From the NCBI GenBank assembly GCA_009193035.1, contig SWDT01000013.1, positions 62,001 to 126,000 of the forward strand: a stretch of 64,000 bases of DNA, read 5' to 3'. Each line of letters starts with the position of its first letter. Position 1 is the first letter of the stretch. Positions 1 to 12,999 of the stretch are shown piece after piece. The DNA is from Halicephalobus mephisto (lineage: Eukaryota > Nematoda > Chromadorea > Rhabditida > Panagrolaimidae). The notes beneath the pieces are model-generated. The model did not search any database, had not been told where the DNA came from, and saw nothing but the letters and a program-made list of their open reading frames with translations. The translations under genes and the position numbers were made by a program.

Positions 1-1200
1 TTTATTTCTAATTTTTTATAATAACACGATGTGTACTGTAAATATACATTTAGTCGTCACTCGTAATTTGGACGTAGGTCATTTGTTTCAAAATTTCCGA
101 TTTTTTTTATAAACAATTTCCTCAATTTAACATTTGCAATTATGAAATCATTTCGAAATTATATTTAAAAATTTATTTAATTCCTTGTATTTTATGACTT
201 TTATCGAAAATCGGATTTAGTCGTAATTTAATTTGAAATTTTTGAACAAGTCTGGAACATGACAATTGTCCGTTTTTAAATTTCGGTTCGGACACGCAAA
301 CAACTTTTATCTTTGGTCTTGGACGGAAAATCATAAGTTATTCTAAAAAGATAAAGTGTCCCTTTTAGTTTTATTTTAAAAAAATCATCTTTTAGTTTTA
401 TATTCTAAAAAAATAAAAATCCTTTTTAGTTTTATTTTTAAAAAAATCATTTTTTAATTTTATATTCTGAAAAAATAAAACTTTAATTTTATACTAAAAA
501 AATCATTTTTTAGTTTTATATTCTAAAAAAATAAAAATCCTTTTTAGTTTTATTTTTAAAAAATTTATTTTTTAATTTTATATTCTGAAAAAATAAAAAA
601 AACTACTTTTCTGGTCTTCATTTTAAAATTAAAACATCTTTTAATTTTTAAAGTTAAATATTTTTTAATTTCTAAAATTAAACATCTTTTAATTTTTAAA
701 ATTAAACATTTTTTACTTTTTAAAATTAAATATTTCTTAATTTTTAAAATTAAATATTTCTTAAATTTTTATATTAAATATTTTTTAATTTTTATATTAA
801 ATATTTTTTAATTTTTAAAATTAAAGTTTGTTTTCAAAACGATAAACACAGCTGTTCCTTTTTTGGTTTAGCGACGAATTTGCCTGTGGCATTAAAGGGA
901 CGAAAATAATTTACTTTTCTTAACCGAAAACATTATTACGAAATGGAACTGAAAAGGTTAATAAAATGAAAATTATTCCGGAAATAACTTTTTTAATTTT
1001 TATGAAAATAAAAATAATTTTCGGTTTTTTTGAAACTTTGTTTTTCATCCGGAATTCCGCGAGGAATTTTTTGAACATGTTTTTCGACATCAAATAAAAC
1101 CAAAATCAAGAACTTTGAAGTTTTCTAAAATATTAAATTTAAAAACAAAAATTTTAAAAATCAAGTTTCACATTTGTCGAAAATTAAGATTAAAAAATTA
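1..1200. repeat. Gene-free AT-rich DNA with short tandem repeats
   Basis: No coding region is supportable. About 358-600 holds two copies of a roughly 118-nt unit built on TTTTAGTTTTATATTCT followed by an A-rich run. About 630-830 holds many copies of a roughly 24-nt unit (TTTTTAATTTTTAAAATTAAA). The remainder is AT-rich unique sequence. Confidence 0.6.
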
Positions 1201-2330
1201 TTGATATTGTTGCAGAATTGTCTTCGGAAAAATTTTCGGAAGCTTCTAGAAACTTCCGTGGGATTCTGGAGACTTCAGAAGGTCCTATAAAATTCTCTAA
1301 ATTTTCTAAAATTTTTATTGAAATTTATATATTTTTAAAACTTCTTATAAAAATTCTAAAACTTTTCAAACTTTTTATTTGATTTTCTAAACTGGAAAAT
1401 TTTTATCGGATTTTATACTTTTTGAACCTCATTTCAGGTTCTATAAGTTTTTAGAACTTCTTACAAAATTTCCCGATAATTCTAAATTGTCATATTCAAA
1501 TTTATAAACTTTTAGAAATTCGTAAAATTTTCGAAGCTTTCTAAACTGGAAAATTTTTATCGAATTTTATACTTTTTAAATCTCATTTCAGGTTCTATAA
1601 GTTTTTAGAACTTCTTACAAAATTTCCCGATAATTCTAAATTGTCATATTGAGATTTACAACCTTTAAATGTTTTTTATAAAATTCTAAAACTTTACAAA
1701 CCTCTTACTATATTTCGTAAACTTCCGAAAGTTCTTATCGGATTTTTGTAGTTTCTAAACCTACTGAATGCTGCAAAGTTGTTATATTTCCTACGAAATT
1801 CTGTAAATTTTCAAAACATCACACTAATACATTGAAGGCTTCCAAATCTTTTACAAAATTCAATAATTTTTAGAATTTCGTATATCTCTAAACTTTCTAA
1901 TAGATTCTGTAAACTTCCAGAACATCATACAAACATGTCGAAAGTTCCTAAATCTTCTACTAAATTCTGCAAACTTCCAGAACATCATACAAATACTTTA
2001 AAGGTTTCCAAATCTTCTACTAAATTCTGCAAACTTCCATAATTTTATACAAGATTTAAAATATTATCAAATTCTACAAGCTTTCAAAACGTCTTATAAG
2101 ATTATCGCAGGTTTCTAAACCTCCTATCTGTGTCCATAGGTTTCTATAATCTCATCAAAAATTTCACACTATGATTTTTACAAATTTTCTAAACTTGTTA
2201 CATCCTGTAGTTTTCTATTAGATTCTCGGAAAATTTAAAATCTTTATTGACTTTTTAGGATTCACACTAGATTATAGTTTTAGAAACTTGACAACTGGAA
2301 ATCTTTTTTTGACAGCTTTTTACTTCCTCA
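1200..2330. repeat. Degenerate tandem repeat region with a 154-nt duplication
   Basis: The stretch is made of diverged units containing phrases such as CTTCCAGAACATCATAC and AAATTCTGCAAACTTCC. A roughly 105-nt segment beginning ACTGGAAAATTTTTATCG occurs at 1391 and again at 1545, so a 154-nt period has been duplicated almost unchanged. No open frame of note. Confidence 0.6.
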
Positions 2331-2379
2331 TGAATTCACATTTATTGCTCTGATCCATAATTAATCCTTATAAAAGTCG

Positions 2380-2700
2380 TAAATTTTTCAAATTTCCGGA
2401 TTTCAATTTCTCGATTTTCGAATTTATCAGTTCAGACCAAATTCCATTTTTCCGATTCTCGAACTTGATAGTTAAAATAGAATCCTAATTTTTTGATTTA
2501 TGAATTTAATATTTTAGGCCAAATTCCAATTTCTCGATTTCCGAACTTATCAATTTAGGCTGAATTCCATTTTTTCGATTTTCGAACTTGATAATTAAAA
2601 TAGAATTCCATTTTTTCGATTTTTTAAAACTTAATAATTAAAATAAAATCCTAATTTTTCGATTTCCGAACTTATCAGTTTAGGCTGAATTTCAACTCTT
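2380..2700. repeat. Degenerate tandem repeat (ATTTTTCGATTTCCGAACTTAT)
   Basis: Five or so related units of about 60 nt carry TTCCATTTTTTCGATTTTC and GAACTTATCAGTTTAGGC in order. No coding frame is visible. The flanking 2700-3220 is AT-rich with no recognisable feature. Confidence 0.5.
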
Positions 2701-3221
2701 TAATTTCCGATGACCGTATATCTAGAAATTTCAAAATATTTTGAAGATTACCTTATGTCAAAACTTCAAGATTAATCCGTCTTTTCAAACTATAGTTTCG
2801 AAAATTCCCAATTACACAACTCGTCATGTCCTGCAAAACCTTAATTGCAGATTAGATATCGTCCTGTTTGTTCCTTGAAACGTGAAAAAGTTAAATTTTT
2901 CTAATAATTCAGAATTATTCCATTTTTCACTGACGGCGAAATTTAATCCGAAGATATTTGTCAATTATCTCAGAAAAAATTTTTCACGTCATTTTTAAAA
3001 ATAAACTTTTTCAGGTTTAAAATTGTCGTATTTCGAAATTTATAAAAATGTACAATTTTGAGATTTGAAATTTGTACATTTTTATAAATTTATTTTTAAA
3101 ATTTTCAAAGATAAATTTTGATTTTTTAACAACTTTAAAAATCCGTTTTTTTCGGGAATGTTTACGGAATTTTTAATTTAAAATAACGTGTTCACAAAAT
3201 CAAATTCTGAGCCATTTTTGA

Positions 3222-3510
3222 ATTTTCTAATTTAAAAAAACTAAAAATGTTTAAAGATTGAGTTTTATGATTTTTTAAAATTCAATTTTTCTAATTTAAA
3301 AAAACTAAAAACGTTTAAAAATTTAATTTCATGATTTTTAAAAATTTAATTTTTCTAATTTAAAAAAACTAAAAATGTTTAAAAATTTAATTTTATGATT
3401 TTTAAAAATTCAATTTTTCTAATTTAAAAAAACTAAAAACGTTTAAAAATTTAATTTCATGATTTTTAAAAATTTAATTTTTCTAATTTAAAAAAACTAA
3501 AAATTGTTAA
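3222..3510. repeat. 64-nt tandem array, about 4.5 copies
   Basis: CTAATTTAAAAAAACTAAAAA recurs at 3227, 3291, 3355, 3419 and 3483, exactly 64 nt apart each time. Copies alternate between ATGTTTAAA and ACGTTTAAA variants, which suggests a 128-nt higher-order unit. Confidence 0.85.
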
Positions 3511-3779
3511 AAATTTCATTAACTTTTTTATTTAAAAAAATTAAAGATTTTATTTTTTTGAAGAAATACTAAAATTTAACGTTTTTTATAATTTTTTTAC
3601 GTTTAATTTTGAAAAATCCAACCTACTCATTATTGTTAAATTTGTCGTTCTTAGTCATCTTCCCCTGAGGCAACTAGTTCGGAGGCTTGCTCAGAGTTCG
3701 ATTTCATAGTTTCGAGAATGTTCGAAATCTTTCAAATTATTTTTTATTATTTCTTGAAGACCTAACTTAAAAATCAAAT

Positions 3780-4345
3780 CCTACAGTATATTTGAAAAGT
3801 ATTTTATCATTTCAGACCTGCACAAAAATCGTTTTTCTTAACAATTTCGAAACGTGACGAAAATGAAATATATTCGTCACATTAGATTTTTAAAAAATAA
3901 TTTGATAATGATAATTTATTTTTTATTAAATCAAAAATTACGTTTTTTTTTGAAATATATTTAAAAAGTATTTTATCATTTCAGACCTGCACAAAAGTCG
4001 TTTTTCTTAACAATTTCGAAATGTGACGAAAATGAAACATATTCGTTACATTAAATTTTTAAAAATAATTCAATAATGATAATTTATTTTTTTTTATTAA
4101 ATCAAAAATTACGTTTTTTTTGAAATATATTTGAAAAATATTTTATCATTTTAGACCTGCACAAAAGTCGTTTTTTTTGTCCTAGTAACAATTGCGAAAT
4201 GAACCATAATCGTCACATTTTCCATAAATATTCGACATTTGTGACGAAATTTGCGATTCAATAATGACAATTTCTATTTTTACTTAGTCAAAAAAATTAT
4301 TTTTTTCAGTATATTTGTGAAAAATATTTTATCATTTCACAAACT
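3780..4345. repeat. 169-170-nt tandem array, about 3.3 copies
   Basis: The phrase CAGACCTGCACAAAA occurs at 3813 and 3982, and a TAGACCTGC variant at 4152, so spacing is 169 and 170 nt. Each unit also carries a GTGACGAAAATGAAA block and a run near AAATCAAAAATTACG. A single diverged relative (GAAATGTGACAAAAATG, then TTGTGACGAAAATT) lies alone at about 50700-50800, so the unit also exists as a dispersed element. Confidence 0.8.
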
Positions 4346-4929
4346 TGTGATATTTGAAAATTATTCCGGAATGACTCAGGAAATAAATATTTAAATAATT
4401 GTAAATGAGTAAGGTACTGTAATTTGAATATAATTATAGTCATTCTGGGTCCATCAAAGACCTGTGGTTTCAAAAACCAAAATTAATTTTCGGACAAATG
4501 TAGTTTGAATTTCGAAATTTGAAAGTTTTTTAAAAAATTTGAAAAAAATAAATTTTTATAAAAAATTTAAAAAAATGAATTTTTATAAAAAATTTGAAAA
4601 AAAAATTTTTGTGAAAAATTAAAAAATTTTAAAAATAAATTTCCATGAAAAATTTAAAAATTTTAAAAATAAATTTTTATAAAAATTTAAAAAAAATAAA
4701 TTTCCATGAAAAATTTTAAAATTTTAAAAATAAATTTTTATAAAAATTTTGACTTTCGTTAATTGTCTTCTAAGCTTCGTAATTGTATTCTTTAATTTTT
4801 CAATGTACTTATTTCATAAAAATAAGCATTAAGTCTCAAAAGCTCCGATTAATTTTCAGAAAGCAGTTAAGTTCTCAACTTTTTGAAATTGCTGTAAAAA
4901 CTTAAAATTTCGTAAATATTTTTAATTTT

Positions 4930-5470
4930 TAAAATTCAAATAACAGCTTCTGAAGATTTATTGAACTTTGTGCACATGTTTGGAGTCTTTTACAATTCAA
5001 GTAGGCATTTCTGAAGTTGTTTGAAATCTTGTAAATATTTTTGAAGTTTTCAGAATTCAAATAAAGGTTTGTAAAGTTCTCTAAGATCTAGTGGAAGTTT
5101 CTGAAGGTCCCCAGAATCCAAAGACAGGCTTCTGAAAACTCTCAGAATCCAAACGTCATTTTCTGAATTTTTATAAACATTTTTAAAAATCCCCAGAATC
5201 CACATAGAGCCTTCTGAATTTTTATAAACATTTTTGAAGATCTTCAGAATCCAAAAACATGCTTCTGAAGTCTTGTAAACATTTCTGAACATCCCCAGAA
5301 TCCGCATAGAGCTTTCTGAATTTTTATAAATATTTTTAAAAATCTCCAGAATCCAAAGACAGACTTCTGAAGACTCCCAGAATCCAAACGTCATTTTCTG
5401 AATTTTTATAAATATTTTTAAAAATCCCCAGAATCCACATAGAGCCTTCTGAATTTTTGAAAATTCTCAG
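4930..5470. repeat. 51-nt tandem array with a 235-nt higher-order duplication
   Basis: CAGAATCC recurs at 5112, 5143, 5194, 5245, 5296, 5347, 5378 and 5429. Steps are mostly 51 nt, with 31-nt steps after 5112 and after 5347. The 5112 and 5347 segments are near-identical, so a 235-nt block was itself duplicated. Since 51 is a multiple of three, the array opens a spurious 114-codon frame on the minus strand; its periodic W-I-L / K-N-V-Y-K-N pattern reflects DNA repetition, not a protein. Confidence 0.85.
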
Positions 5471-5689
5471 AATCTAAAAATTTTCTTGAAATTTTTTGGA
5501 ACTTTCCTAGAAGCTTCTGAAGACTTGTAAAATTTTGTGAACGTTTTTGACCTTTTTAAAATCTAATATAAGATTCTGATATTTTTTAAATTTCACAACT
5601 TCCGGAATCGAATATAAGATTCTACAACCCCCAAAACATCACGTGTCTGAATACTTCCACAATTTTCATAAATTTTCATAATTATCAAA

Positions 5690-6600
5690 AATCTCAAAAT
5701 TCCGGAATTTTCTAAAAAATTTCCGAAATTTTTTTTCGAAAAATTATTTTTTTTTAAATTTAAATTTTTAAATTTTTGAATTAAAAAATTTAAATTTTTG
5801 TGTTTTTGATTTTTAAAATTATCTATTTTGAAAAATTATCATCTTTATTTTTTTTTTGAATAAAATTTTTTTCTTTTCATAAATTTTCAATTTTTCAATG
5901 ACCATTATAAACGTCAATAATTTTAAAGAAAATTATTTTCATTAAAAAAGAAATCTCTCTATTCTGAAACTACAATTTTAAAATTTTTTTACTTTAAAAA
6001 GTTGGAAAATTTCAAAATTTTAAAATTATTTTTCTAAAATTTCGAAATTTATAATAAATTTTATTTTTTAAAAATTCCATTTTAATTTTTTTTCGGAAAA
6101 TTTTAAAATTAAAAAATATCAATTTCTAAAATTATTTTTAAATTTCAAAAAAATCAAAAATTTAAAAAAAAATCAAAAATTTAAAAAAAAAATTAAAAAA
6201 TTTTTAAAAAAATGGAAATTTTTAAAAAATCTAAAATTTTAAAAAATCTAAAATTCCAAAAAAATTTAAATTCTAAAAAATCTAAAATTCCAAAAAATCT
6301 AAAATTATGCTCATGATTTTTTTCGTACTTTTCTCGTATCCGAATTAATCCTGTTCGAATTTTCTGATTTTTTTCCGATTTGTAATCCTCTAGAATTCTT
6401 TATTTTGATCAAAAAAATTTATTTCCATTTTTAGTGAGATCAAAATTCATTTATTTCGAAATTTTTATTATCGAATTTTTTGCATTATTTATTTTCAAAA
6501 ATCCTGAACGTACTATTGGGATTTTCGAGATTTGTTTTTTGAAGTTGTTTGTTAATTTCGAATCTTGACGTAAGTTTCGTCAAATTTTGAATCAACAAGG
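5690..6600. other. AT-rich stretch without genes
   Basis: Mostly homopolymer-like A and T runs with short degenerate repeats (AAATCTAAAATTCCAAA near 6230-6310). I see no gene, RNA gene or mobile element. Confidence 0.5.
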
Positions 6601-8440
6601 ATTAATTTTGAAACAATTTTTATAAACATTTTTGTTTTTGGAAATCTTTAGATGAATCAAAAATTGTTTAAGATTTACCTTCAATTTCGAAATGTTACTG
6701 GAATTAAGGTCTTTGTGAAAATCGAATTTCTGACTTTTTTGGATATAACGAGCTCGACGTTTCTAACCCGACCTCAGAGGCCAGAACCGGAGCACAAGTT
6801 ATTTTTACTTCACCCATCTGTTCAAAACATGGAACAATATCTCGTCAGATAACTTTGAAATTAACACATGTCCAGAACTGTCGATTTTCGGGAATTTTCG
6901 AATTTAATAATTCTTTTTGAGCAAATTCGAAATCGACGATTCTGCTGATTTCTGTTTTCTGCTGATTTCTAATGTTTTCTGCAGCTCTTCTCATGGTCGC
7001 TTTGTTCGCAATTTTTGAGCTTTTTCTTCGTGACGTCTGAGCGTCAGTCAGTCGGCGATGGCACTCGTTCAGGGTCTTCTCTTCCGCTACCATATCTTTA
7101 TTTTTCTGTTCTTGACTATCTTGATGTAAAATTACTAACTTGTCAGATTCAGGAACCTAGTTCTCCAGCTGGATGTCGTGATTGTTAGTCACGTGTTTTA
7201 TCGGATTTTCTTCCATAGCTTTGTTGTCATTCAATTGATGACAGTATTTCTTTGATATCTTCTTCTTTTGTAAATACATCTTTGAAATTCCTTCTTCTCG
7301 ACGTGAAATTACTAACTTGTCAAATTCGGTCAGAAATAAAATATATTTTTACCCAGAAATCCTTCGAAGATAACTTCAGCATATACAGTATCGAGCGTAA
7401 CTTTCTAATTCTTTGGATTTTTGAAGTTGGATTTAACCAGAAGATAACTCACTTTAGCACTTTATCGAACGTTTCAAAGCGATTACAATATAGGATTTAC
7501 AAACATTATATACTCAAGCTTTGGATTTTTCTGCTCTATTGTTCGTGCATCTCAGCCTTTCTGATCATCTTCAGGGAATTCTTCCTCTTACTAGGATTAT
7601 CTTTTCGGTCCTTCTGAACTCGCTTCTTTGATGAGTGCGTCTTAGCCGTTTGTAGTCAGATTGCGGCTGGCAAGGCCTGGATCTGCAGTCTTCGGACCGG
7701 AACTCGAGTTTGGGTCTCATGAGTTTCACGTCATGTGTACTAATCGCTGTACTACCCGAAGAGAGATAACCTTAATCTCGCTGAAATTCAAATCTATGTT
7801 CATTTTTATTGTATCTTTTAGGATTCGGTTCTGAACAGTGCAAGTTATGGTCACCACCATCGCTCCCGGGGTTATATAAGCTTTATATTTTAGAATAAAG
7901 ACATCAGATGGAATAAAACAAGTCCAGCGGGTTCTGTGCTTAGGTTCTGTACTAGCAGTAAGTGCCACCGATCCCCTTAGGCTTCAACACAACGATATTT
8001 AAAAAACGAAAATTTGAACTTAAAGAACTTTAAAAATTACAATATAGTGGAAAAATTGGAAATTAAATACTTTTGGTCAAGTGAACCGAGATGATTCTAT
8101 AATTACTCATTGCCTGAGGCAAAGCAGAAACATTTCTGTTACGCACTTTTGGACAAAGAAATATAGTTTTATTTTTCAATAATAGTACGAAAAATAAAAA
8201 TAATAATAAATTTCACTAAACTAAAAATAACAGAAATAATGTGTTTTTTGACTACAGTACCGGAATTAATTGATATTCTTGGATTTGTCAGTCCGAATTG
8301 CTTACGTACTGATGAAGTAGATATCGTAGAAAAGGTTTATGTAATAGATGCCTAAAGCACAAAACAGAATCCGTGTCGAACTCGACACACGCAGTAAACA
8401 GCAATTTTTGCTAAGAGGAACTGCATATTTCTTTCTCGGT
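6600..8440. other. Higher-complexity island, no gene recognised
   Basis: Base composition rises noticeably above the flanks and short frames open on both strands, for example 6652-6852 (+), 6845-7093 (-), 7252-7617 (+) and 7726-7968 (-). None resembles a family I know, none chains through good splice sites, and codon choice is unconvincing. A direct repeat (AAATTACTAACTTGTCA) at about 7129 and 7308 hints at an old duplication or decayed mobile element. The minus frame at 6845-7093 is rich in charged residues and is the least implausible coding remnant. Confidence 0.3.
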
Positions 8441-8446
8441 CCTAAG

Positions 8447-8690
8447 GAAATCTATTCGGGACTAAGGACTCCTTGTTAGTATTGAAGAAATCTGTTTGGG
8501 ACCAAGCACTTTTTATTAGTATTAAAGAAATCCATTCGAGACCAAGCACTTTTTGTTAGTATTGAGGAAATCCATTCGAGACTAAGCACTTTTTGTTAGT
8601 ATTGAAGAAATCTATTCGGGACTAAGCACTTTTTATCAGTATTCAATAAATCCATTCGAGACCAAGTACTCCTTGTTGGTTCCGCTTCCC
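8447..8690. repeat. 40-nt tandem array, six copies
   Basis: GAAATCTATTCGGGACTAAG and close variants start at 8447, 8487, 8527, 8567, 8607 and 8647, exactly 40 nt apart. Variation is mainly C/T in ATCYATT and ACYAAG. It is less AT-rich than most arrays in the window, and no frame runs through it. Confidence 0.9.
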
Positions 8691-8699
8691 ACTAAAAAT

Positions 8700-10500
8700 A
8701 GAATGCCCTGATCAAACAGATATTTGTGGTTTTTCGTTTCGGAACCACGTGAGAAATGCTGAAATATTGTGTTTCATATATCAATAACACCTGGAAATAA
8801 AGATAATTAAAAATTAACAAGACATAACTGTTTTTGAGTACAGTAATGTAATTAATTGATATTCAAGATTCTTCGCTTCAGGACATTTTTAAACTACTTC
8901 CGTTTTGGCAAAAATGATTTTTTCGTCAATTGTAAAATAAATAAAATATGGATTTATGTTCATTTTAGGATTTCCGACTTACTGTAAAGTGAAAAATTTT
9001 AATCTTTTTGGGTTTAGACGAAAATCCAGAATTTGTTTTTAAACCTCTTCGATTTTTGAATCCAACGACCTTAGTCCTGAAAATTACGAAATTGAACATC
9101 GAAAACAAACCCCCTCTGGCTGTTTCGAATTTGACGGATGAAATTTCTTTATCCTTCGTACCTGTTAAATTAGAATTATTTTTTGAAGAAAGTTTAAAAA
9201 ATCCAACTTAAAAAATTTTATTTTTTTCGTTAAATTCAAATATTGGAATTTTTTGAAAATGTTTGAAATTAATTTTTAATTTTTTTTTATTTATTTTTTC
9301 GAAAAATTTTAAAAATTTGTTTTTTTTTAATTTTAAAAATCTATTTTTTTTTTTTGAATAATTTTAACAATTTATTTTTTTTTCAGAAAAATTTTAAAAA
9401 TTTAATTTTTTTTGAAAAATTTTAAAAATTTATTTTTTTTTATTTTAAAGATTTATTTTTAATTTTTTTTTATTTTTAAATTTAATTTTTTTTGAAAAAT
9501 TTTTATAATTAATCTTTTAATTTTTTTTTGCAAATTAAAAAAATTGCTGACCTTTAAAAATGAAATATTTTCATCAAGTTCTTTTTTCCGGTATTTTCGA
9601 CTTTTAATTTCATCTTAATTTTTTTTTCTCCATGAGATCACTTGTAATTTTTCGTTTTTTATCGTCATAGTTAATTATCTTTTTTAATGTCAGAAATTGT
9701 TTAATATAATTGTTAATTTTTCGTCACGGAATCACTTTTGTAATTTTCATGATTACTGTTAATTATTTTTTTAATTTTAGAATCATATTGTCGTAATTTT
9801 TGCCTTTTCTTTTAATTATCGTAATCTTTCTATTTCCGTATTAGGACATTTTTTTCATTAATTTTTGTAGTTTTTTCATTTTCGTGCCAGGATAATTTTC
9901 TTTCAAATTTTTTAGATAACTACTGTAATTTTACTATTTTCGTGTTAAGATCAATTTTTTAAGTTTTACAAATTACTGTAGTTTTACTATTTTATTGTTA
10001 GGACCAACTTTTTTTAATTACTGTAATTTTTTTACTTTCTTGTTAGGACCAACTTTTTTCAATTACTCTAATTTTTCCATTTTCGTGTTGGGTCCGGTTT
10101 TTTAAAATTTTTAAATAACTTTTGTGATTTTTCATTTTCATACTCGAGCAATTTTTATAATTTCAATCATTATTGAATTTTTCATTTTGGAATTTTTTTA
10201 GTTTTTTATTTTTGTTACAGTTACTGTAGCTTATTCGCTTTTTGTGGAAACAATATTTATTTTTCTTAAATTGTTACTTTTCTTATTATTATAATTTATC
10301 CTTTTTTCTATTTTTGTTTCAAGATTACTTGTTTTCTTAATTCTGTATTTCCGAACATTGCACTAACCGCCTTTTTTAGTTTTACGACCACTTTTCTCTG
10401 AATTTCTTATTCCTAAGCATTACTGTAATTTTTTTGTTCTTGATGAAATTACTTTTTAATTTTTTTGTGCGGAGATCATTCGTTAATTTTTTTTGTGTCA
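8700..10500. other. AT-rich gene-free stretch with degenerate repeats
   Basis: No gene is supportable. 9230-9540 is dominated by TTTTTTGAAAAATTTTAAAAA-like runs. 9560-10500 has loosely repeated TTACTGTAATTTTT and TTTTCGTGTTAGGACCA phrases about 60 nt apart, apparently decayed relatives of the array that follows. Confidence 0.45.
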
Positions 10501-10880
10501 AGACTATTTTTAAAAACTTTTTTATTGTTACTGTAATTTCTTTTTTCGTGTCAAGACCATTTTAAAAACTTTTTTATTACTACTGTAATTTTTTTTCGCG
10601 TCAAGACCATTTTAAAAACTTTTTTATTGTTACTGTAATTTCTTTTTTCGTGTCAAGACCATTTTAAAAACTTTTATTACTACTGTAATTTTTTTTTTCG
10701 CGTTAAGACCAATTTTAAAACTTTTTTATTGTTACTGTAATTTTTTTTTCCTGTCAAAACCATTTTAAAAACTTTTTTATTACTACTGTAATTTCTTTTT
10801 TCGCGTTAAGACCATTTTAAAAATTTTTTTATCATTAATGTAATTTCTTTTTTTCTTATATACCATTTTTAAAAATTTTT
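10500..10880. repeat. 50-52-nt tandem array, about seven copies
   Basis: AAGACCATTTTAAAAAC recurs at 10553, 10603, 10655 and 10705 and onward, each followed by TTTTTATTxxTACTGTAATTTC. TACTGTA is also frequent outside this array (14.7 kb, 27-28 kb), a word known to be over-represented in Caenorhabditis noncoding DNA. Confidence 0.8.
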
Positions 10881-11159
10881 TACGTGCTAAAATAATTTTA
10901 AAAATTTCTATCATTGCTGTAATCCCTTTTTTATTTTCTTGTTAAGACCAATTTTTAATTATTTTTTTCATTATTATGATAACTTCCTTTTTCGTTTCAA
11001 AGCTATTTTTAATTTCTTATTTCCTTTATCATTGCTACAATTTTTCATTTTTTTCTTCTTGTCACCAAGCCCCTGCTTTTTTCATTACTCCCACTTACTG
11101 AATCTAACCTTGAGAAAAAAATTTTTCAAATTTTCAATTTTTATTTAATGAAATTTTTT

Positions 11160-12240
11160 ACTTTGTTAAATCACGAGAAAATTGTTTTCTAACAACAAAA
11201 AATTTGTATTTTTTTGGCGTTTTTAGAAAAATAAAAATCGTTAAATTTTTTTGAATTAAAAAAAATAAAAATTGTTTAAAAATAATTTTTTTTTAAATTA
11301 AAAAAAAATAAAAATTATTTAAAAATATTTTTTTTTGAATTTAAAAAAAATAAAAATTGTTTAAAAATAATTTTTTTGAATTTAAAAAAAATAAAATTGT
11401 TTAAAAATATTTTTTTTTTTGAATTTAAAAAAAAATAAAATTGTTTAAAAATATTTTTTTGAATTTAAAAAAAAATAAAATTGTTTAAAAATTTTTTTTT
11501 TTGAATTTAAAAAAAATAAAATTGTTAAAATTTTTTGGAGTTTGTTATTGATTTTGTAATTTATGAATTAAGTAATTCGGATTCAGAAGGTCTCTTTTTG
11601 GAGATTTTCGGATTAGATTAAGGGTTCCGATTCCTCTTATGGAATATTTATTAAAATACAAAACTTTCAAAAATAAGATGATTAACAACACTACTACATG
11701 ATTCTTGGCATTACTTTCCGCCTACAGTATCTAAAACACATTCCAAAAAATTGCGCAAAAAAAAATTTTAAATTATTTTTCAAATAAAAATTTTTTTTAC
11801 TATAATTAATTTTTTTAAAATTATTTTTCGCAATTAATAAAATAAATAAATTTTTCGAATAATTTTTAATCCAAAAATTTCGAATTTAAATAAATTTTTA
11901 AATTCGAAATTTTGAATTTTCTAATTTAAAAATTTCGAATTTTTTTAAATTTAAAACTTTTTTAAAATTTCGAATTTTTTTTAATATTTTCGATTTAAAA
12001 ATTTCGAATGTTTTTGATTTAAAAATTTCGGGTTTTTTTAAATTTAAAACTTTTTAAAATTTCGAATTTTTTAAAATATTTTTGATTTAAAAATTTCGGG
12101 TTTTTTTAAATTTAAAAACTTTTTAAAAATATCTTTGATTTAAAAATTTTCGAATTTTTTAAAATATTTTTGATTTAAAAATTTTGAATGTTTTTGATTT
12201 AAAAATTTTGAATGTTTTTGATTTAAAAATTTCGGATTTT
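11160..12240. repeat. AT-only tandem repeats
   Basis: 11250-11540 repeats TTTTGAATTTAAAAAAAAT followed by AAAATTGTTTAAAAAT about six times. 11880-12240 repeats TTTGATTTAAAAATTTCGAA with TTTTTTAAAATAT. There is no coding signal. Confidence 0.7.
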
Positions 12241-12599
12241 CCTGAGGCCACGTGGCATTTGAAAATCCTTAAACCGAATTTGGTCGACATATGGGATCCT
12301 TATTTATTAATTTTCTCAACCCTTTTTGAATTTTTTCAAAGGCCAGTCATCAAGGGAGGAGACCAGTCAATTCCCACGATGGTGTTCTTTTTTGAAAAAA
12401 ATAAAATTTGTTTTTTGTCATTGCCTCGGGCATAATTTTAATATTTCTCCAAATTGTAACTTTCAGAGGTTTCAAACCAGATTACACATGGAATCCTCAA
12501 AAATTATTACACTTTAATCCCCTACAGTAATCTGTTTTTTATTAGTTTTTAAAGGTCATTTGGTCCTGGAGCGAAAATATTCCGAAAGTTCCGATTGTT

Positions 12600-12790
12600 T
12601 ACAGTACCCGGAGACACAGGGGCTCAGCAGTAGAGAGTACGACCTGGCGTAGGGTACCCGGGGTGTACCTGGGGGGTACCCAGAGGTGTCCCTGGGGTGT
12701 ACCCGGGGTGTCCCTGGAAGTGTACTTGAGGGTACCCGGGGTGTCCCTGGAAGTGTACTTGAGGGTACCCGGGGTGTCCTGTCTGAGCTT
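12600..12790. repeat. GC-rich minisatellite, 33-nt unit
   Basis: An abrupt GC-rich block in AT-rich DNA. ACCCGGGGTGTCCCTGGAAG plus TGTACTTGAGGGT repeats at 12701 and 12734, with a truncated copy at 12767. Upstream, 12650-12700 holds diverged units of GGGTGTACC and GGTACCC. Each unit carries GGTACCCGGGG, which is partly self-complementary. Frames open on both strands only because 33 is divisible by three. The upstream edge (GGGGCTCAGCAGTAGAGAG at about 12616) resembles the 5' part of a tRNA, but no matching T-arm follows. Confidence 0.75.
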
Positions 12791-12999
12791 TACCAAGTAT
12801 AGGACAATAGGTGCATACGGTACTGTGGAGGCGAAAACTGTCCAAACCCTAGGGAAGACTACCCGACAGTTTTCCCCCAGCGATATTTGTTCTTTTTCGC
12901 AAGATTTATATCATTTTTATATTTATTTTTTTGTAGTTAAATTAACTTAATATCTTAGTTGAGAAAAATTAATTTAAAAAGAAAGAATTTCGAAGTAAA

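Noticed and set aside
5050..5394. 114-codon minus-strand frame
   Set aside because: It is the translation of the 51-nt tandem array; the unit length is a multiple of three.
6845..7093. 82-codon charged minus-strand frame
   Set aside because: No family resemblance, no splice partner and weak codon bias; kept only as a note on the 6.6-8.4 kb island.
12599..12950. Overlapping frames in the GC-rich minisatellite
   Set aside because: Open on both strands because the unit is 33 nt; repetitive G/P/V-rich products.
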